Source: Pseudomonadota bacterium
GTDB lineage: Bacteria > Pseudomonadota > Alphaproteobacteria > Caulobacterales > Caulobacteraceae
Assembly: GCA_023424215.1 (NCBI GenBank)
Contig: JAFAEC010000071.1
Location: forward strand, 1-16,330
Length of the DNA stretch: 16,330 bases
Reading direction: 5' to 3'
The notes below the pieces were generated by a model. That model worked only from the letters and a program-made list of their open reading frames with translations. It searched no databases and was not told where the DNA came from. Of this stretch, positions 1 through 9,100 are shown in pieces; the stretch's first letter is position 1; each line of letters opens with the position of its first letter. The translations under genes and the position numbers were made by a program.

Positions 1-18
1 TCCGTTAGTCCGGACAGA

Positions 19-1470
19 ATGACCGACCGGACCCTCTATCTCGGCGAACTGCAGGCGCGGCTGGAACGCGTGCGCGGGCTGAAGGGGGCCTGCGTCGGCG
101 ACCTTATGCTGGATCGCTATGTCTATGGCGAGGTCAGCCGCATCTCGCCGGAGGCGCCGATTCCGGTGCTGTGCACGCGGCGGACCACGGCCATGCCCGG
201 CGGGGTCGGGAATGTCGCCCGCAACGTGGCGGCGCTGGGGGGGATCGCCCGGCTGGGGGCCGTGGCCGGCCGGGACGCCGCCGGCGACGAGCTGGCCGCC
301 CTGATCGCCGCCGAGCCGGGGGTCGAGGACGCGGTCGAGCGCCGAGACGGCGTCACCACCATCGTCAAGACCCGTTTTGTCGCCGCCGGCCAGCAGCTGC
401 TTCGCCTCGACGAGGAAGCGCCGTCGGTGATGGGCGAGGAAAGCGAAGCCTTCAAAGGGGCTTCGGTCATTCTCCTGTCTGATTACGCCAAGGGCGTGGT
501 CAGCGATCTGCTGATCGGCGAGGCGCTGGCGGCGGCCGAGGCCGGCGGGGCGCCGGTGATTGTCGATCCCAAGGGGCGCGACTTCGCCCGCTACGGCGCC
601 GTCGACCTGATCAAGCCCAACGCCAGCGAACTGGCGGCGGCGACCGGGCTGCCCGTGGACACGGACGCCGAGGTCGAGGCGGCCCTGAAGACCCTGCTGG
701 CGGCGACGACGGCGAAGGCGATCGTGGTCACCCGCGCCGGCAAGGGCATGAGCCTGATGCGGCGCGGCGGACCGGTGCAGCATTTCCCGGGCCGGGCGCG
801 CGAGGTGTTCGACGTCTCGGGGGCCGGCGACACCGGGCTGGCGGCGCTGGGGCTGGCGCTGGGCGCGGGCACCTCGCTGGAGACGGCGGTGGAGTTCGCC
901 ATCCTCGCCTCGGGCGTGGTGGTCGGCAAGGCGGGCACGGCCGTGGTGACGCCGGCCGAGCTGATCGACGCCGAGATGAGCCAGCACGCCGCCGGGGCGC
1001 ACGCCAAGGTCATGCCGCTGGACGAACTGGCGCATGTCGTCGAGGGCTGGAAGCGGCAGGGGCTGAAGGTCGGCTTCACCAACGGCTGTTTCGACATCCT
1101 GCACCGCGGCCACGTGGCCTATCTGGCCCAGGCAAGGTCGTGGTGCGACCGGCTGGTGGTGGCGCTGAACACGGACGCGTCGGTGCGAAGGCTGAAGGGC
1201 GAGGGGCGGCCGATCAACGACCTCGACAGCCGCGCCGTGGTCATCGGCGGGCTGCAGAGCGTCGACCGGGTGACCAGTTTCGACGAGCCGACGCCGCTGG
1301 CCCTGATCGAGCGGCTGCGGCCCGACGTGCTGATCAAGGGGGCGGACTACACCCGCGAGGGGGTGGTCGGCGGCGACCTGGTGGAGAGCTGGGGCGGCGA
1401 GGTGCGGCTGGCGACGTTCGAGGACGGCTTCTCGACCACCCGCACGATCGAGAGGATGAAGGACAGCTGA
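19..1470 (+). CDS. hldE: Bifunctional heptose 7-phosphate kinase / heptose 1-phosphate adenylyltransferase
   Basis: This cytoplasmic enzyme carries out two steps of ADP-heptose synthesis for the lipopolysaccharide inner core: phosphorylation at C1 of D-glycero-beta-D-manno-heptose 7-phosphate and, after dephosphorylation, ADP transfer to heptose 1-phosphate. The protein has 483 residues, close to the 477 of E. coli HldE, and both domains are visible. A PfkB/ribokinase-type kinase spans about residues 10-315, with the glycine-rich GGVGNVARN at 61-69 and GAGD at 268-271, where D271 is the expected catalytic base. A cytidylyltransferase-type domain spans about 345-483, with NGCFDILHRGH at 355-365 (HxGH nucleotide-binding motif) and IKGADY near 439-444. 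The ATG is preceded only by a weak GGA 4 bases upstream, and only 18 bases of upstream sequence are present, so the promoter and any earlier operon gene are out of view. The stop overlaps the hldD start by one base. Confidence 0.97.
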   Translation: MTDRTLYLGELQARLERVRGLKGACVGDLMLDRYVYGEVSRISPEAPIPVLCTRRTTAMPGGVGNVARNVAALGGIARLGAVAGRDAAGDELAALIAAEPGVEDAVERRDGVTTIVKTRFVAAGQQLLRLDEEAPSVMGEESEAFKGASVILLSDYAKGVVSDLLIGEALAAAEAGGAPVIVDPKGRDFARYGAVDLIKPNASELAAATGLPVDTDAEVEAALKTLLAATTAKAIVVTRAGKGMSLMRRGGPVQHFPGRAREVFDVSGAGDTGLAALGLALGAGTSLETAVEFAILASGVVVGKAGTAVVTPAELIDAEMSQHAAGAHAKVMPLDELAHVVEGWKRQGLKVGFTNGCFDILHRGHVAYLAQARSWCDRLVVALNTDASVRRLKGEGRPINDLDSRAVVIGGLQSVDRVTSFDEPTPLALIERLRPDVLIKGADYTREGVVGGDLVESWGGEVRLATFEDGFSTTRTIERMKDS

Positions 1471-2471
1471 TGGCGCGGAGGATGATCGTGGTGACCGGCG
1501 GGACCGGCTTCATCGGCTCCAACATCGTCGCGCGCCTGTGCGCCGCCGACACCGCTGACGTGGTGGTCTGCGACCGGCTGGAGGACGCGGCCCTCGGCAA
1601 GTGGAAGAACATCGCCAAGCATCCGATCGCGGACTTCTGGCAGCCCGAGGAGCTGTTTCCGCAGCTGGAGCGGCATGCCGACCGGGTCGAGGCCGTGGTG
1701 CACATGGGGGCCATCTCCTCGACCACCGAACGGGACGCCGACCTGATCCTGCGCACCAACTTCAGCCTGTCGCGCGACCTGTGGGACTGGTGCGCCCTGC
1801 GCGACGCGCGGCTGGTCTACGCCTCCTCGGCGGCCACCTACGGCGACGGCGAGCAGGGGTTCGGGGACGCCGATGATCTGGAGTCGCTGTCCCAGCTGCG
1901 GCCGCTAAACGCCTACGGCTATTCGAAATATCTGTTCGACCAGTATGCCGCGAAACAGGCCGACGAGAGCCATGCGCCGAGCCAGTGGGCGGGGCTGAAA
2001 TTCTTCAACGTCTACGGCCCGAACGAGTACCACAAGGGCGGGATGAAGTCGGTCGTGGCCCAGATCTGGCCGAAGGTCGCCGCCGACGAGCCGGTCACCC
2101 TGTTCCGCTCGCATAACCCCGCCTACGCCGACGGCGGCCAGATGCGCGACTTCGTCTTCGTCGACGACGTGGTCGACATCGTCGACTGGCTGCTGGAGAC
2201 GCCGGCGGTGTCGGGCGTGTTCAATGCCGGCTCGGGGCAGGCGCGGTCCTTCCTCGACCTGGCCAACGCGACCTTCGCGGCGGCCGGCAAGTCGCCGCGC
2301 ATCGACTACGTCGACACCCCGCTGTCGATCCGGGACAAGTACCAGTACTTCACCGAGGCGCGCATGGAGCGGGTGCGCGCGGCCGGCTGGTCCGGCCAGT
2401 CGACGCCGCTGGAGGAGGGGGTCCGGCGCTATGTCCAGGATTTCCTGATGCAGGCGGACCCGTACCGGTGA
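1470..2471 (+). CDS. hldD: ADP-L-glycero-D-manno-heptose 6-epimerase
   Basis: HldD converts ADP-D-glycero-D-manno-heptose to the L-glycero form used by inner-core heptosyltransferases, so it acts directly after HldE. The protein has 333 residues (E. coli about 310) and is an NAD(P)-dependent extended short-chain dehydrogenase. The N-terminal Rossmann motif GGTGFIG is at 10-16. YASSAATYG at 117-125 matches the family closely. The catalytic YxxxK is Y149-K153, followed by FFNVYGP at 178-184 and HKG at 188-190, whose K189 corresponds to the second catalytic lysine of E. coli HldD. The reading frame is open much further upstream. I chose the ATG at 1470 because it forms TGATG with the hldE stop, has AAGGA at 1459-1463 six bases upstream, and puts the Rossmann motif at the N-terminus as in homologues. 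The overlap implies translational coupling to hldE. Confidence 0.97.
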   Translation: MARRMIVVTGGTGFIGSNIVARLCAADTADVVVCDRLEDAALGKWKNIAKHPIADFWQPEELFPQLERHADRVEAVVHMGAISSTTERDADLILRTNFSLSRDLWDWCALRDARLVYASSAATYGDGEQGFGDADDLESLSQLRPLNAYGYSKYLFDQYAAKQADESHAPSQWAGLKFFNVYGPNEYHKGGMKSVVAQIWPKVAADEPVTLFRSHNPAYADGGQMRDFVFVDDVVDIVDWLLETPAVSGVFNAGSGQARSFLDLANATFAAAGKSPRIDYVDTPLSIRDKYQYFTEARMERVRAAGWSGQSTPLEEGVRRYVQDFLMQADPYR

Positions 2472-3574
2472 GGTTTCCGCGGCTGACCTTCCGCCAGTGG
2501 GTGGGCTGGTTCGGCTTCGCCATGGTGTTCCTGCTGACCGCCGCCACGGCGGTGTGGCGCGGCGACATCCTGCGCGCGGGCCTCGACCCGCAGGTGCCGT
2601 TCCAGACCTATGCGCCGCCGCCGGCGCCGGACTACGACCAGCCGGCGGCCTGGGTGTTGCGCGACGCGCGCGCGCCGGGCGCCGGAGGCGCGGCCGTCTT
2701 CTTCGTCCACTCGACGACCTACGAGGGCGGCCGGCACTGGAACGGGCCGGTGGGCACGGCCCAGGGCGAGCGCTGGCTGCGCGAGGTGGTGATTCCGAAC
2801 TACGCCGGGCCGTTCGCGCGCGCCGGGGCCGTCAGCGCGCCGCGCTACCGGCAGGCCAGCCTCTACACCCGCCTGACCCTGCGGGAGGACGCCCGCGACG
2901 CCCGCGCCTTCGCCTATCAGGACATCGTCGCTGCCTTCGAGGCCTGGCTGGAGCGCCATTCCGAAGGGCCGATCGTGCTGGCCGGCGTCGAGCAGGGGGG
3001 AGAACTGGTCGAGCGCCTGGCGCGGGAGCGGGTGGCGACCGATCCGGCGCTGCGCGCCCGGCTGGTCGCGGTTTATCTGATGGACGTCGTGGCGGCCGCG
3101 GACAGGCTGCCGGCGGGGCTTCCGGCCTGCGAGCGACGCGACCTCGCCGGTTGCGTCGTCGCCTTCTCGCCGGTCGGCGAAGGCAATGACGGCGCGGCGC
3201 GGCGGCGCTTGCGGCGGGCGCTGGTCTGGGACGCCCGCGGTCGACTGGTCGAACTGGACGACCGGACGCCGCTGTGCGTGAACCCGCTCACGGGCTCGAC
3301 CGACGCTGCGCCGGTCGAGGCGAGGGCGCATCGCGGCGCGACCAACGCCACCGGCCTTGAATGGGGCGCACATCCGGCCCTGATGACCCGCGAGGTCGCC
3401 GCCCAGTGTCGCGATGGACTGCTGCGCCACACCGAGCCGAACCTGGAGTCGTTCCGCGAGACCGGCAGCTGGGCCGATCGCAGAAAGTCGCGTCCCTACA
3501 ATCTCTTCTACGGCGACCTTGAAGCGGATGTTCAGGCTCGTCTGGCGGCGTGGCAGGCGAGAGGTTCGGCCTAG
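2468..3574 (+). CDS. DUF3089-type membrane-anchored alpha/beta-hydrolase-like protein, nucleophile Ser replaced
   Basis: The protein has 368 residues and resembles the DUF3089 family of lipase-like alpha/beta hydrolases; no substrate is known to me. One hydrophobic segment at about residues 11-29 looks like an uncleaved N-terminal anchor, which would put the domain in the periplasm. Family-like blocks follow in order: FFVHSTTY at 78-85, a Trp-Asn at 91-92, NYAGPFARAG at 111-120, APRYRQASLY at 124-133, AYQDIVAAFEAWL at 149-161, CVNPLTG at 270-276 and YNLFYGDL at 344-351. The nucleophile elbow, normally GHSQG, reads GVEQG at 173-177, so Glu175 stands where Ser is expected. The usual Asp before the C-terminal Tyr-Asn-Leu-Phe block is also absent (Pro343). 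It may therefore be catalytically dead or have changed function. Translation starts with GTG inside the hldD stop (4-base GTGA overlap). The family call is from memory of the motif pattern and was not searched. Confidence 0.85.
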   Translation: MRFPRLTFRQWVGWFGFAMVFLLTAATAVWRGDILRAGLDPQVPFQTYAPPPAPDYDQPAAWVLRDARAPGAGGAAVFFVHSTTYEGGRHWNGPVGTAQGERWLREVVIPNYAGPFARAGAVSAPRYRQASLYTRLTLREDARDARAFAYQDIVAAFEAWLERHSEGPIVLAGVEQGGELVERLARERVATDPALRARLVAVYLMDVVAAADRLPAGLPACERRDLAGCVVAFSPVGEGNDGAARRRLRRALVWDARGRLVELDDRTPLCVNPLTGSTDAAPVEARAHRGATNATGLEWGAHPALMTREVAAQCRDGLLRHTEPNLESFRETGSWADRRKSRPYNLFYGDLEADVQARLAAWQARGSA

Positions 3575-5670
3575 TCCACCCCCGGCCGGTCGTTGCGCCA
3601 GTCGAAGAGCGCTTCCAGCACCCTGACCGCCTCGCCGCGCGACGAGGCCAGATTCGGGTCCCGGCCGAGGGTCAGCCGGGCGTCGTCGGCGGCGGCGAGC
3701 AGGAGCTCCCGGTGCCGGATCGGATCGGCGAAGCGGTAGGCGGGGAAACCGCTCTGCTTCAGGCCGAGCGGGTCGCCGCCGCCGCGCAGCCTGAAATCCT
3801 CCTCGGCGATCTCGAAGCCGTCCTCGGTGCGCCGCAGGGTCTCCAGCCGGACACGGGCGGTCTCGCCCAGCCCGTCTTCGCCGCCGCCGTAGAGCAGCAG
3901 GCAGGTGCTGGCGGCCGAGCCGCGGCCGACACGGCCGCGCAGCTGGTGCAGCTGGGCGAGGCCGAAGCGGTCGGCGTGCTCTATGACCATGATCGAGGCG
4001 TTGGGCACGTCGACGCCGACCTCGACCACCGTGGTGGCGACCAGCAGCGGCGTATCGCCGTCAGCGAAGCCGGCCATCACCGTCTCGCGCTCCGGGCCCG
4101 GCATCTGGCCGTGGGCAAGGCCAACCTCGACGCCGAGGAGGCGTCGCAGGTCGGCGGCGCGGGCTTCTGCGGCGGCGAGGTCGGAGGCTTCGCTCTCGGC
4201 CACCAGCGGGCAGATCCAGTAGGCCTGTGCGCCGCCGTCGAGCGCCGCCTTCAGCCGCTTCGCCACCTCGCCGATGCGGGCCAGCGGCAGGACCGCGGTC
4301 GTCACCGGCGTCCGGCCGGGCGGTTTTTCGGTCAGGCGCGACACCTCCAGCTCGCCGTACTGGGTCAGCTCGAGGGTGCGGGGGATCGGCGTGGCCGACA
4401 TGGTCAGCAGGTGGACCCCGCCGGTGCGCGGATCGCCCTTGGCCTGCAGCCGCTGACGCTCGTTGACGCCGAAGCGGTGCTGTTCGTCGATCACCGCCAG
4501 CGCCAGCCGGTCGAAGCGGACCGCGTCCTGGAACAGGGCGTGGGTGCCGATGGCCACCCTGGTCTCACCCGAGGCCAGGGCCGCCAGCCGCGACCGGCGC
4601 TCGGCCGGGCTGTCGCGGCCGGTGAGCAGGATTGTCGGCACGCCCGCCGCCTCGAGCATCGGCGCCAGGCGCTGGAAATGCTGGCGGGCGAGGATCTCGG
4701 TCGGGGCCATCAGGGCGGCCTGGAAGCCCGAGGCGGCGGCGTCGGCCAGCGCGAGGGCTGCGACGGCGGTCTTCCCCGAGCCGACGTCGCCCTGCAGCAG
4801 CCGGCCCATCTGTTCGCCCGAGGCGAGGTCGCGGCGGATCTCGGCGATGGCCTGCGTCTGGGCGCCGGTCAGGGCGAAGGGCAGGGCGGCGAGCAGGCGC
4901 TCCGAGGCTTCGCCGGGGCGGATCACCGGCGCCGGGGTGATCTGGCGGGCGCGCCGGCGCCGGGCCAGCGCCAGCTGGTGGGCGAGCAGTTCGTCATACG
5001 CCAGCCGCTGACGGACGGGGGCGTCCGGTTCCAGATCGGGCTCCCCCGTCGGGGCGTGCAACTGTCCGAGGGCGGCGCGCCAGCCGGGCCAGCGCCGCTT
5101 CGCCAGCCAAGCCGGGTCCTGCCACTCCGGCAACTCCGGCGCGTGGGGCAGGGCGGACTGCACCAGCCTGCGCACCTGCCGCGACGACAGGCCCTGGGTG
5201 GCGGGATAAACCGGCTCGACGGCGGCAATGTCGCCGGCCTCCTCGGGCCGGAACACGTCGGGGTGGATGATCTGCACCTCGTTGTTGAAGCGCTCGACCT
5301 TGCCCGAGACGATGCGCTTCTGGCCCTTTTGCAGCAGGCGCTCGATGTGCTGGGCCGAGCCCCCGAACCAGATCAGGTGCACGAAGCCCGTGTCGTCCGA
5401 GGCCCGGACCTTGATCGGCGCTCCCGGCTTGTGGGGCACGATCAGCCGGTCGACCAGCACCTCGAACTGGCCGGTCAGGCCCTCGACCGCGTCGGCGGCG
5501 GTCATCGGCCGGCGGACGACCACGCCGGAGGGCGCGAGGAACAGCAGGTCGCGGACCAGCGGCCCGGCCAGCTTCTGCACGAGCGGCAGCACGCGCGGCC
5601 CGACGCCCTTCAGCGTCTCGACCCCGGCGAACAGCGGAAAGAGAATCTGCGGCCGCATCCGGCGCAGCAT
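3571..5670 (-). CDS. recG: ATP-dependent DNA helicase RecG
   Basis: RecG is a superfamily 2 double-strand DNA translocase that reverses stalled replication forks and processes branched recombination intermediates. The protein has 699 residues, against 693 in E. coli. An N-terminal wedge/OB domain covers about 15-160, with LKGVGPR at 20-26 and IKVRASDDTG at 86-95. Walker A is GDVGSGKT at 294-301, the Walker B/DExH box is DEQH at 395-398, and motif III is MSATPIPRTL at 424-433. The second RecA-like lobe ends with FGLAQLHQLRGRVGRG at 569-584, part of the TRG translocation motif shared with Mfd. RGGGDPLGLKQSG at 629-641 completes the conserved C-terminus. ATG at 5670 is used here; ATG at 5658 gives MRPQILFPLF, which resembles the start of many RecG proteins, and neither has a clear Shine-Dalgarno. 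The stop lies inside a CTAG shared with the convergent DUF3089 gene. Confidence 0.98.
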   Translation of the reverse strand: MLRRMRPQILFPLFAGVETLKGVGPRVLPLVQKLAGPLVRDLLFLAPSGVVVRRPMTAADAVEGLTGQFEVLVDRLIVPHKPGAPIKVRASDDTGFVHLIWFGGSAQHIERLLQKGQKRIVSGKVERFNNEVQIIHPDVFRPEEAGDIAAVEPVYPATQGLSSRQVRRLVQSALPHAPELPEWQDPAWLAKRRWPGWRAALGQLHAPTGEPDLEPDAPVRQRLAYDELLAHQLALARRRRARQITPAPVIRPGEASERLLAALPFALTGAQTQAIAEIRRDLASGEQMGRLLQGDVGSGKTAVAALALADAAASGFQAALMAPTEILARQHFQRLAPMLEAAGVPTILLTGRDSPAERRSRLAALASGETRVAIGTHALFQDAVRFDRLALAVIDEQHRFGVNERQRLQAKGDPRTGGVHLLTMSATPIPRTLELTQYGELEVSRLTEKPPGRTPVTTAVLPLARIGEVAKRLKAALDGGAQAYWICPLVAESEASDLAAAEARAADLRRLLGVEVGLAHGQMPGPERETVMAGFADGDTPLLVATTVVEVGVDVPNASIMVIEHADRFGLAQLHQLRGRVGRGSAASTCLLLYGGGEDGLGETARVRLETLRRTEDGFEIAEEDFRLRGGGDPLGLKQSGFPAYRFADPIRHRELLLAAADDARLTLGRDPNLASSRGEAVRVLEALFDWRNDRPGVD

Positions 5671-5699
5671 AGCTGGCGGCGGGCCGTCTGGAACGCTAT

Positions 5700-5727
5700 C
5701 TGACGCGCAACATTCAAGTGCGCTAAC
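5700..5727 (+). promoter_or_regulatory. Candidate housekeeping promoter for sdhE-mfd
   Basis: CTGACG at 5700-5705 resembles a TTGACG -35 element. It is followed after 16 bases by GCTAAC at 5722-5727, which resembles the start of the Caulobacter sigma-73 -10 consensus GCTANAWC. The position fits, about 65 bases upstream of the sdhE GTG in the 121-base divergent gap between recG and sdhE. The element was matched by eye and a GCTATC at 5695-5700 is a competing -10, so this is only a candidate. I found no convincing promoter for recG on the other strand of the gap. Confidence 0.3.
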
Positions 5728-5791
5728 GCTCGCCGCGCGGCGGCTCGCTGCTTGAGCGCGCTCTCGGACAGATCAACGGGCAAGGATTCTT

Positions 5792-6109
5792 GTGGCCGAT
5801 ACGAACGCGCGTGCGAACGAGACCCGACAGGCCCGGCTGGGCCGCATCGCCTTCCGGGCGTGGCGGCGCGGCTTCCGCGAGGCCGATCTGGTGCTGGGGC
5901 CTTTCGCCGAGCAGGTCGGCCCGACGCTGGACGACGCCGAACTGGACGCCCTCGAGGCCCTGCTGATGCAGGACGACGACCACGCCCTCTACGCCTGGAT
6001 CATCCAGACCGCCCCCACCCCGCCGGAGCACGACGGACCCGTGATGCAGAAGATCCGCGCCTTCATGGCCGAACACGTCGCCGCCGAAGTGGCGAAGGGG
6101 GCCGGCTGA
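5792..6109 (+). CDS. sdhE: Succinate dehydrogenase assembly factor SdhE (DUF339 family)
   Basis: SdhE-family proteins (Sdh5 in mitochondria) promote covalent attachment of FAD to the flavoprotein subunit of succinate dehydrogenase, and in some bacteria fumarate reductase; they act in the cytoplasm before the complex joins the membrane. The protein has 105 residues, normal for alphaproteobacteria. The signature RGFRE is at 26-30 (RGxxE, with the functionally essential Gly and Glu present), followed by ADLVLGPFAE at 31-40, a helical stretch LDALEALLMQDDDHALYAWI over 51-70, and a Lys/Ala-rich C-terminal tail. The start is GTG with AAGGA at 5782-5786, five bases upstream, which gives MADTNARANETRQARLGR at the N-terminus. 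The gene opens an operon with mfd, whose ATG overlaps the sdhE stop by one base. No flavoprotein gene lies in the window. Confidence 0.95.
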   Translation: MADTNARANETRQARLGRIAFRAWRRGFREADLVLGPFAEQVGPTLDDAELDALEALLMQDDDHALYAWIIQTAPTPPEHDGPVMQKIRAFMAEHVAAEVAKGAG

Positions 6110-9100
6110 TGGACGGCGCGACGCCCAGGCGGGCCGATCGGACCCTCGGCGGCGCCCCGGAGGGACTGGACGCCCTGACCGTGGCCGAACGGCTGAAGGC
6201 CGACGGCGGGGTCGGACTGTTCGTCGCCCGCGATTTCGCGCGGATGGGGGAATTCACGCAGGCATTCCGCTTCTTCGCCGGAGACATTGAAGTTGTGGAG
6301 TTTCCGGCGTGGGATTGCCTGCCCTACGACCGGCTCAGCCCGACCTCGTCGGTGTCGGCCCAGCGCATGGCGGCGCTGACCGCCCTGGCGCAACGCGAGA
6401 CGGGGGACAGCCGGCCGCTGCTGGTGGTCACGACCGTGAGCGCGGCCATGCAGCGCACGCCGCCGCGGGATGCGACCTGCGGGGCCGGCTTCGAGACCAC
6501 CGTGGGCCTCGATCTCGATACGGCGGCCCTGGAGCGCTATTTCGCCGCCAACGGCTATGTGCGCGCCTCGACCGTGTCGGAGCGCGGCGAGTTCGCTGTC
6601 CGGGGCGGGGTGATCGACGTCTTCCCGCCGGGCTTCGAGGAGCCGGTGCGGCTGGACATGTTCGGCTCCGAACTGGAGTCGATCCGCACCTTCGACCCGG
6701 ACACCCAGCGCTCGACCGGGCAGATGACCAGCGTGTCGCTGGCGCCGGTGTCCGAGGCCCTGCTGGATCCGGACAGCATCTCCCGCTTCCGCACCGGCTA
6801 TCTCAACCTGTTCGGCGCGCCGGGCGAGGACCCGATGTACGCGGCGGTCAGCGAGGGGGCGCGGCGGCAAGGCATGGAGCACTGGCTGCCGCTGCTCTAC
6901 GAGCGGCTGGAGACCCTGTTCGACTACCTGCCGGAGGACGGCCGCATCTTCCTCGACAACCAGGTCGAGGCGGCGCGGGCGGAGCGCTGGAGTCTGACCG
7001 AGGACGCCTGGGAGGCGCGGCGCGAGGCGGCGAAGGGCAAGGGCGGCACGGCCTACCGCGCCCTGCCGCCGGACCGGCTGTACCTGCCCGAGGCGGACTG
7101 GAACTCGGCCCTCGCCGGCCGCGACGTGCGTCGCTTCTCGCCGTTCCAGGCTGAGGGGGAGGACGCCGGCGGGCGGCTGGGGCGCAGCTTCGCCGCCGAG
7201 CGGGCCCAGGACAGCGTCAACCTGTTCGAGGCGGTCGCCCGCCACGCGGAGGCGATCAAGGCCGCCGGCAAGCGGGTGCTGTTCGCCTCGTGGACCGAGG
7301 GCTCCTCGGACCGGCTGGCCTCGATGCTGGCCGATCACGGGCTGGAGCACGTGGTGGCGGTGCGCGACTGGGCCGACGTGCAGGCCGCCCCCGACGGACT
7401 GTTCCTGCGCGGCGTGCTGCCGGTGGAGCACGGCTTCGAGACGGATGCGGTGGCGGTCATCTCGGAGACCGACATCCTCGGCGACCGGCTGGCGCGGCCG
7501 AGGAAGAAGCGGCGGGCGTCGAACTTTCTCGCCGAGGCCTCGGCCCTGACCACCGGCGACCTGGTGGTCCACCTCGACCACGGCATCGGCCGCTACGAGG
7601 GGCTGAAGACGCTGGAGATCCAGGAGGCGCCGCACGACTGCCTCGAACTGATCTACGCCGGCGAATCGAAGCTGTACCTGCCGGTCGAGAACATCGACCT
7701 GCTGACCCGCTACGGCACCGACGCCGACGGAGTGCAGCTGGACCGCTTGGGCGGGGCCGGCTGGCAGGCGCGCAAGGCCAAGGCCAAGGAGCGCCTGCGC
7801 GCCATGGCCGAGGGGCTGATCGCGCTGGCCGCCAAGCGGGCCCTGCGCCGCACCGACGCGGTGGAGCCGCCGCACGGCCTGTTCGACGAGTTCTGCGCCC
7901 GCTTCCCCTACGAGGAGACCGAGGATCAGCTGAACGCCATCGCCGACGTGCTGGAGGACCTCGGCAAGGGCACGCCGATGGACCGGCTGATCTGCGGCGA
8001 CGTCGGCTTCGGGAAGACCGAGGTGGCGCTGCGCGCCGCCTTCGTGGTGGCGATGAGCGGCCAGCAGGTGGCCGTGGTCTGCCCGACCACCCTGCTGGCG
8101 CGGCAGCACTTCAAGACCTTCTCCGAGCGTTTCGCCGGCTGGCCGATCAAGGTGCGCCACCTGTCGCGCATGGTGACGGCGAAAGAGGCGTCAGAAACCC
8201 GCGCCGGCCTGAAGGACGGCAGCTTCGAGATCGTGGTCGGCACCCATGCGGTGCTGAGCGAACAGGTCGGCTTCAAGGACCTCGGCCTCGTCATCGTCGA
8301 CGAGGAGCAGCACTTCGGGGTCAAGCACAAGGAGAAGCTCAAGACCCTGCGAGCCGACGTGCACCTGCTGACCCTGACGGCGACGCCGATCCCGCGCACC
8401 CTGCAGATGGCCCTGTCGGGCATCCGCGAGATGTCGATCATCGCCACGCCGCCGGTCGATCGCCTGGCGGTGCGGACCTACGTCACCCCGTGGGACCCGG
8501 TGCTGGTGCGCGAGGCCCTGCTGCGCGAGAAGTATCGCGGCGGCCAGGCCTACTATGTCGCGCCGCGGCTGAAGGACCTGCCGGACATCGAGCGCTTCCT
8601 GCGCGAGCAGGTCCCCGAGGTGAAGTTCGTCGTCGGCCACGGCCAGATGACGCCGACCCAGCTGGAAGACGTGATGAGCGCCTTCTACGACGGCCAGTAC
8701 GACGTGCTGGTCTCGACGACGATCGTCGAGAGCGGCCTCGACATCCCCACCGCCAACACCCTGATCGTGCACCGCGCCGACATGTTCGGCCTGGCCCAGC
8801 TGTACCAGATCCGCGGCCGGGTCGGCCGGTCCAAGGCGCGCGCCTTCGCCTATCTGACCACGCCGAACGAGAAGCCGATGAGCCTGTCGGCCGAGCGGCG
8901 GCTGCAGGTGCTCCAGTCGCTGGACAACCTCGGAGCCGGCTTCCAGCTGGCCAGCCACGACCTCGACCAGCGCGGCGGCGGCAACCTGCTCGGCGACGAG
9001 CAGTCGGGCCACATCCGCGAGGTGGGCGTGGAGCTGTACCAGCAGATGCTGGAGGACGCCGTCGCCAGCCTGAAGGCGGAAGGCGAGGGTGAGGAGGTCG

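Noticed and set aside
2429..3430. 333-residue minus-strand frame opposite the DUF3089-type gene
   Set aside because: The plus-strand frame carries family blocks and a start coupled to hldD; the antisense frame is low-complexity Arg/Gly/Ala/Pro.
3550..5703. 717-residue open frame on the plus strand opposite recG
   Set aside because: recG on the other strand has every helicase motif. This frame is a GC-driven shadow rich in Arg, Gly, Ala, Gln and His with no recognisable domain.
5731..5763. Palindromes CGCCGCGCGGCG (5731-5742) and GAGCGCGCTC (5754-5763) in the recG/sdhE gap as operators
   Set aside because: They are perfect but almost pure G+C; without conservation data they cannot be told from compositional chance.
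5752..6108. N-terminal extension of mfd by 119 residues
   Set aside because: The extension overlaps all of sdhE in another frame and has no similarity to Mfd; the ATG at 6109 gives normal length and coupling.
5989..8160. 723-residue open frame on the minus strand opposite mfd
   Set aside because: It mirrors the mfd codon pattern, has biased composition and no motif; mfd accounts for the sequence.
7290..9092. 600-residue plus-strand frame inside mfd
   Set aside because: It is a shifted frame of the mfd motor region, dominated by Arg, Gly and Ala; the mfd frame has all the motifs.
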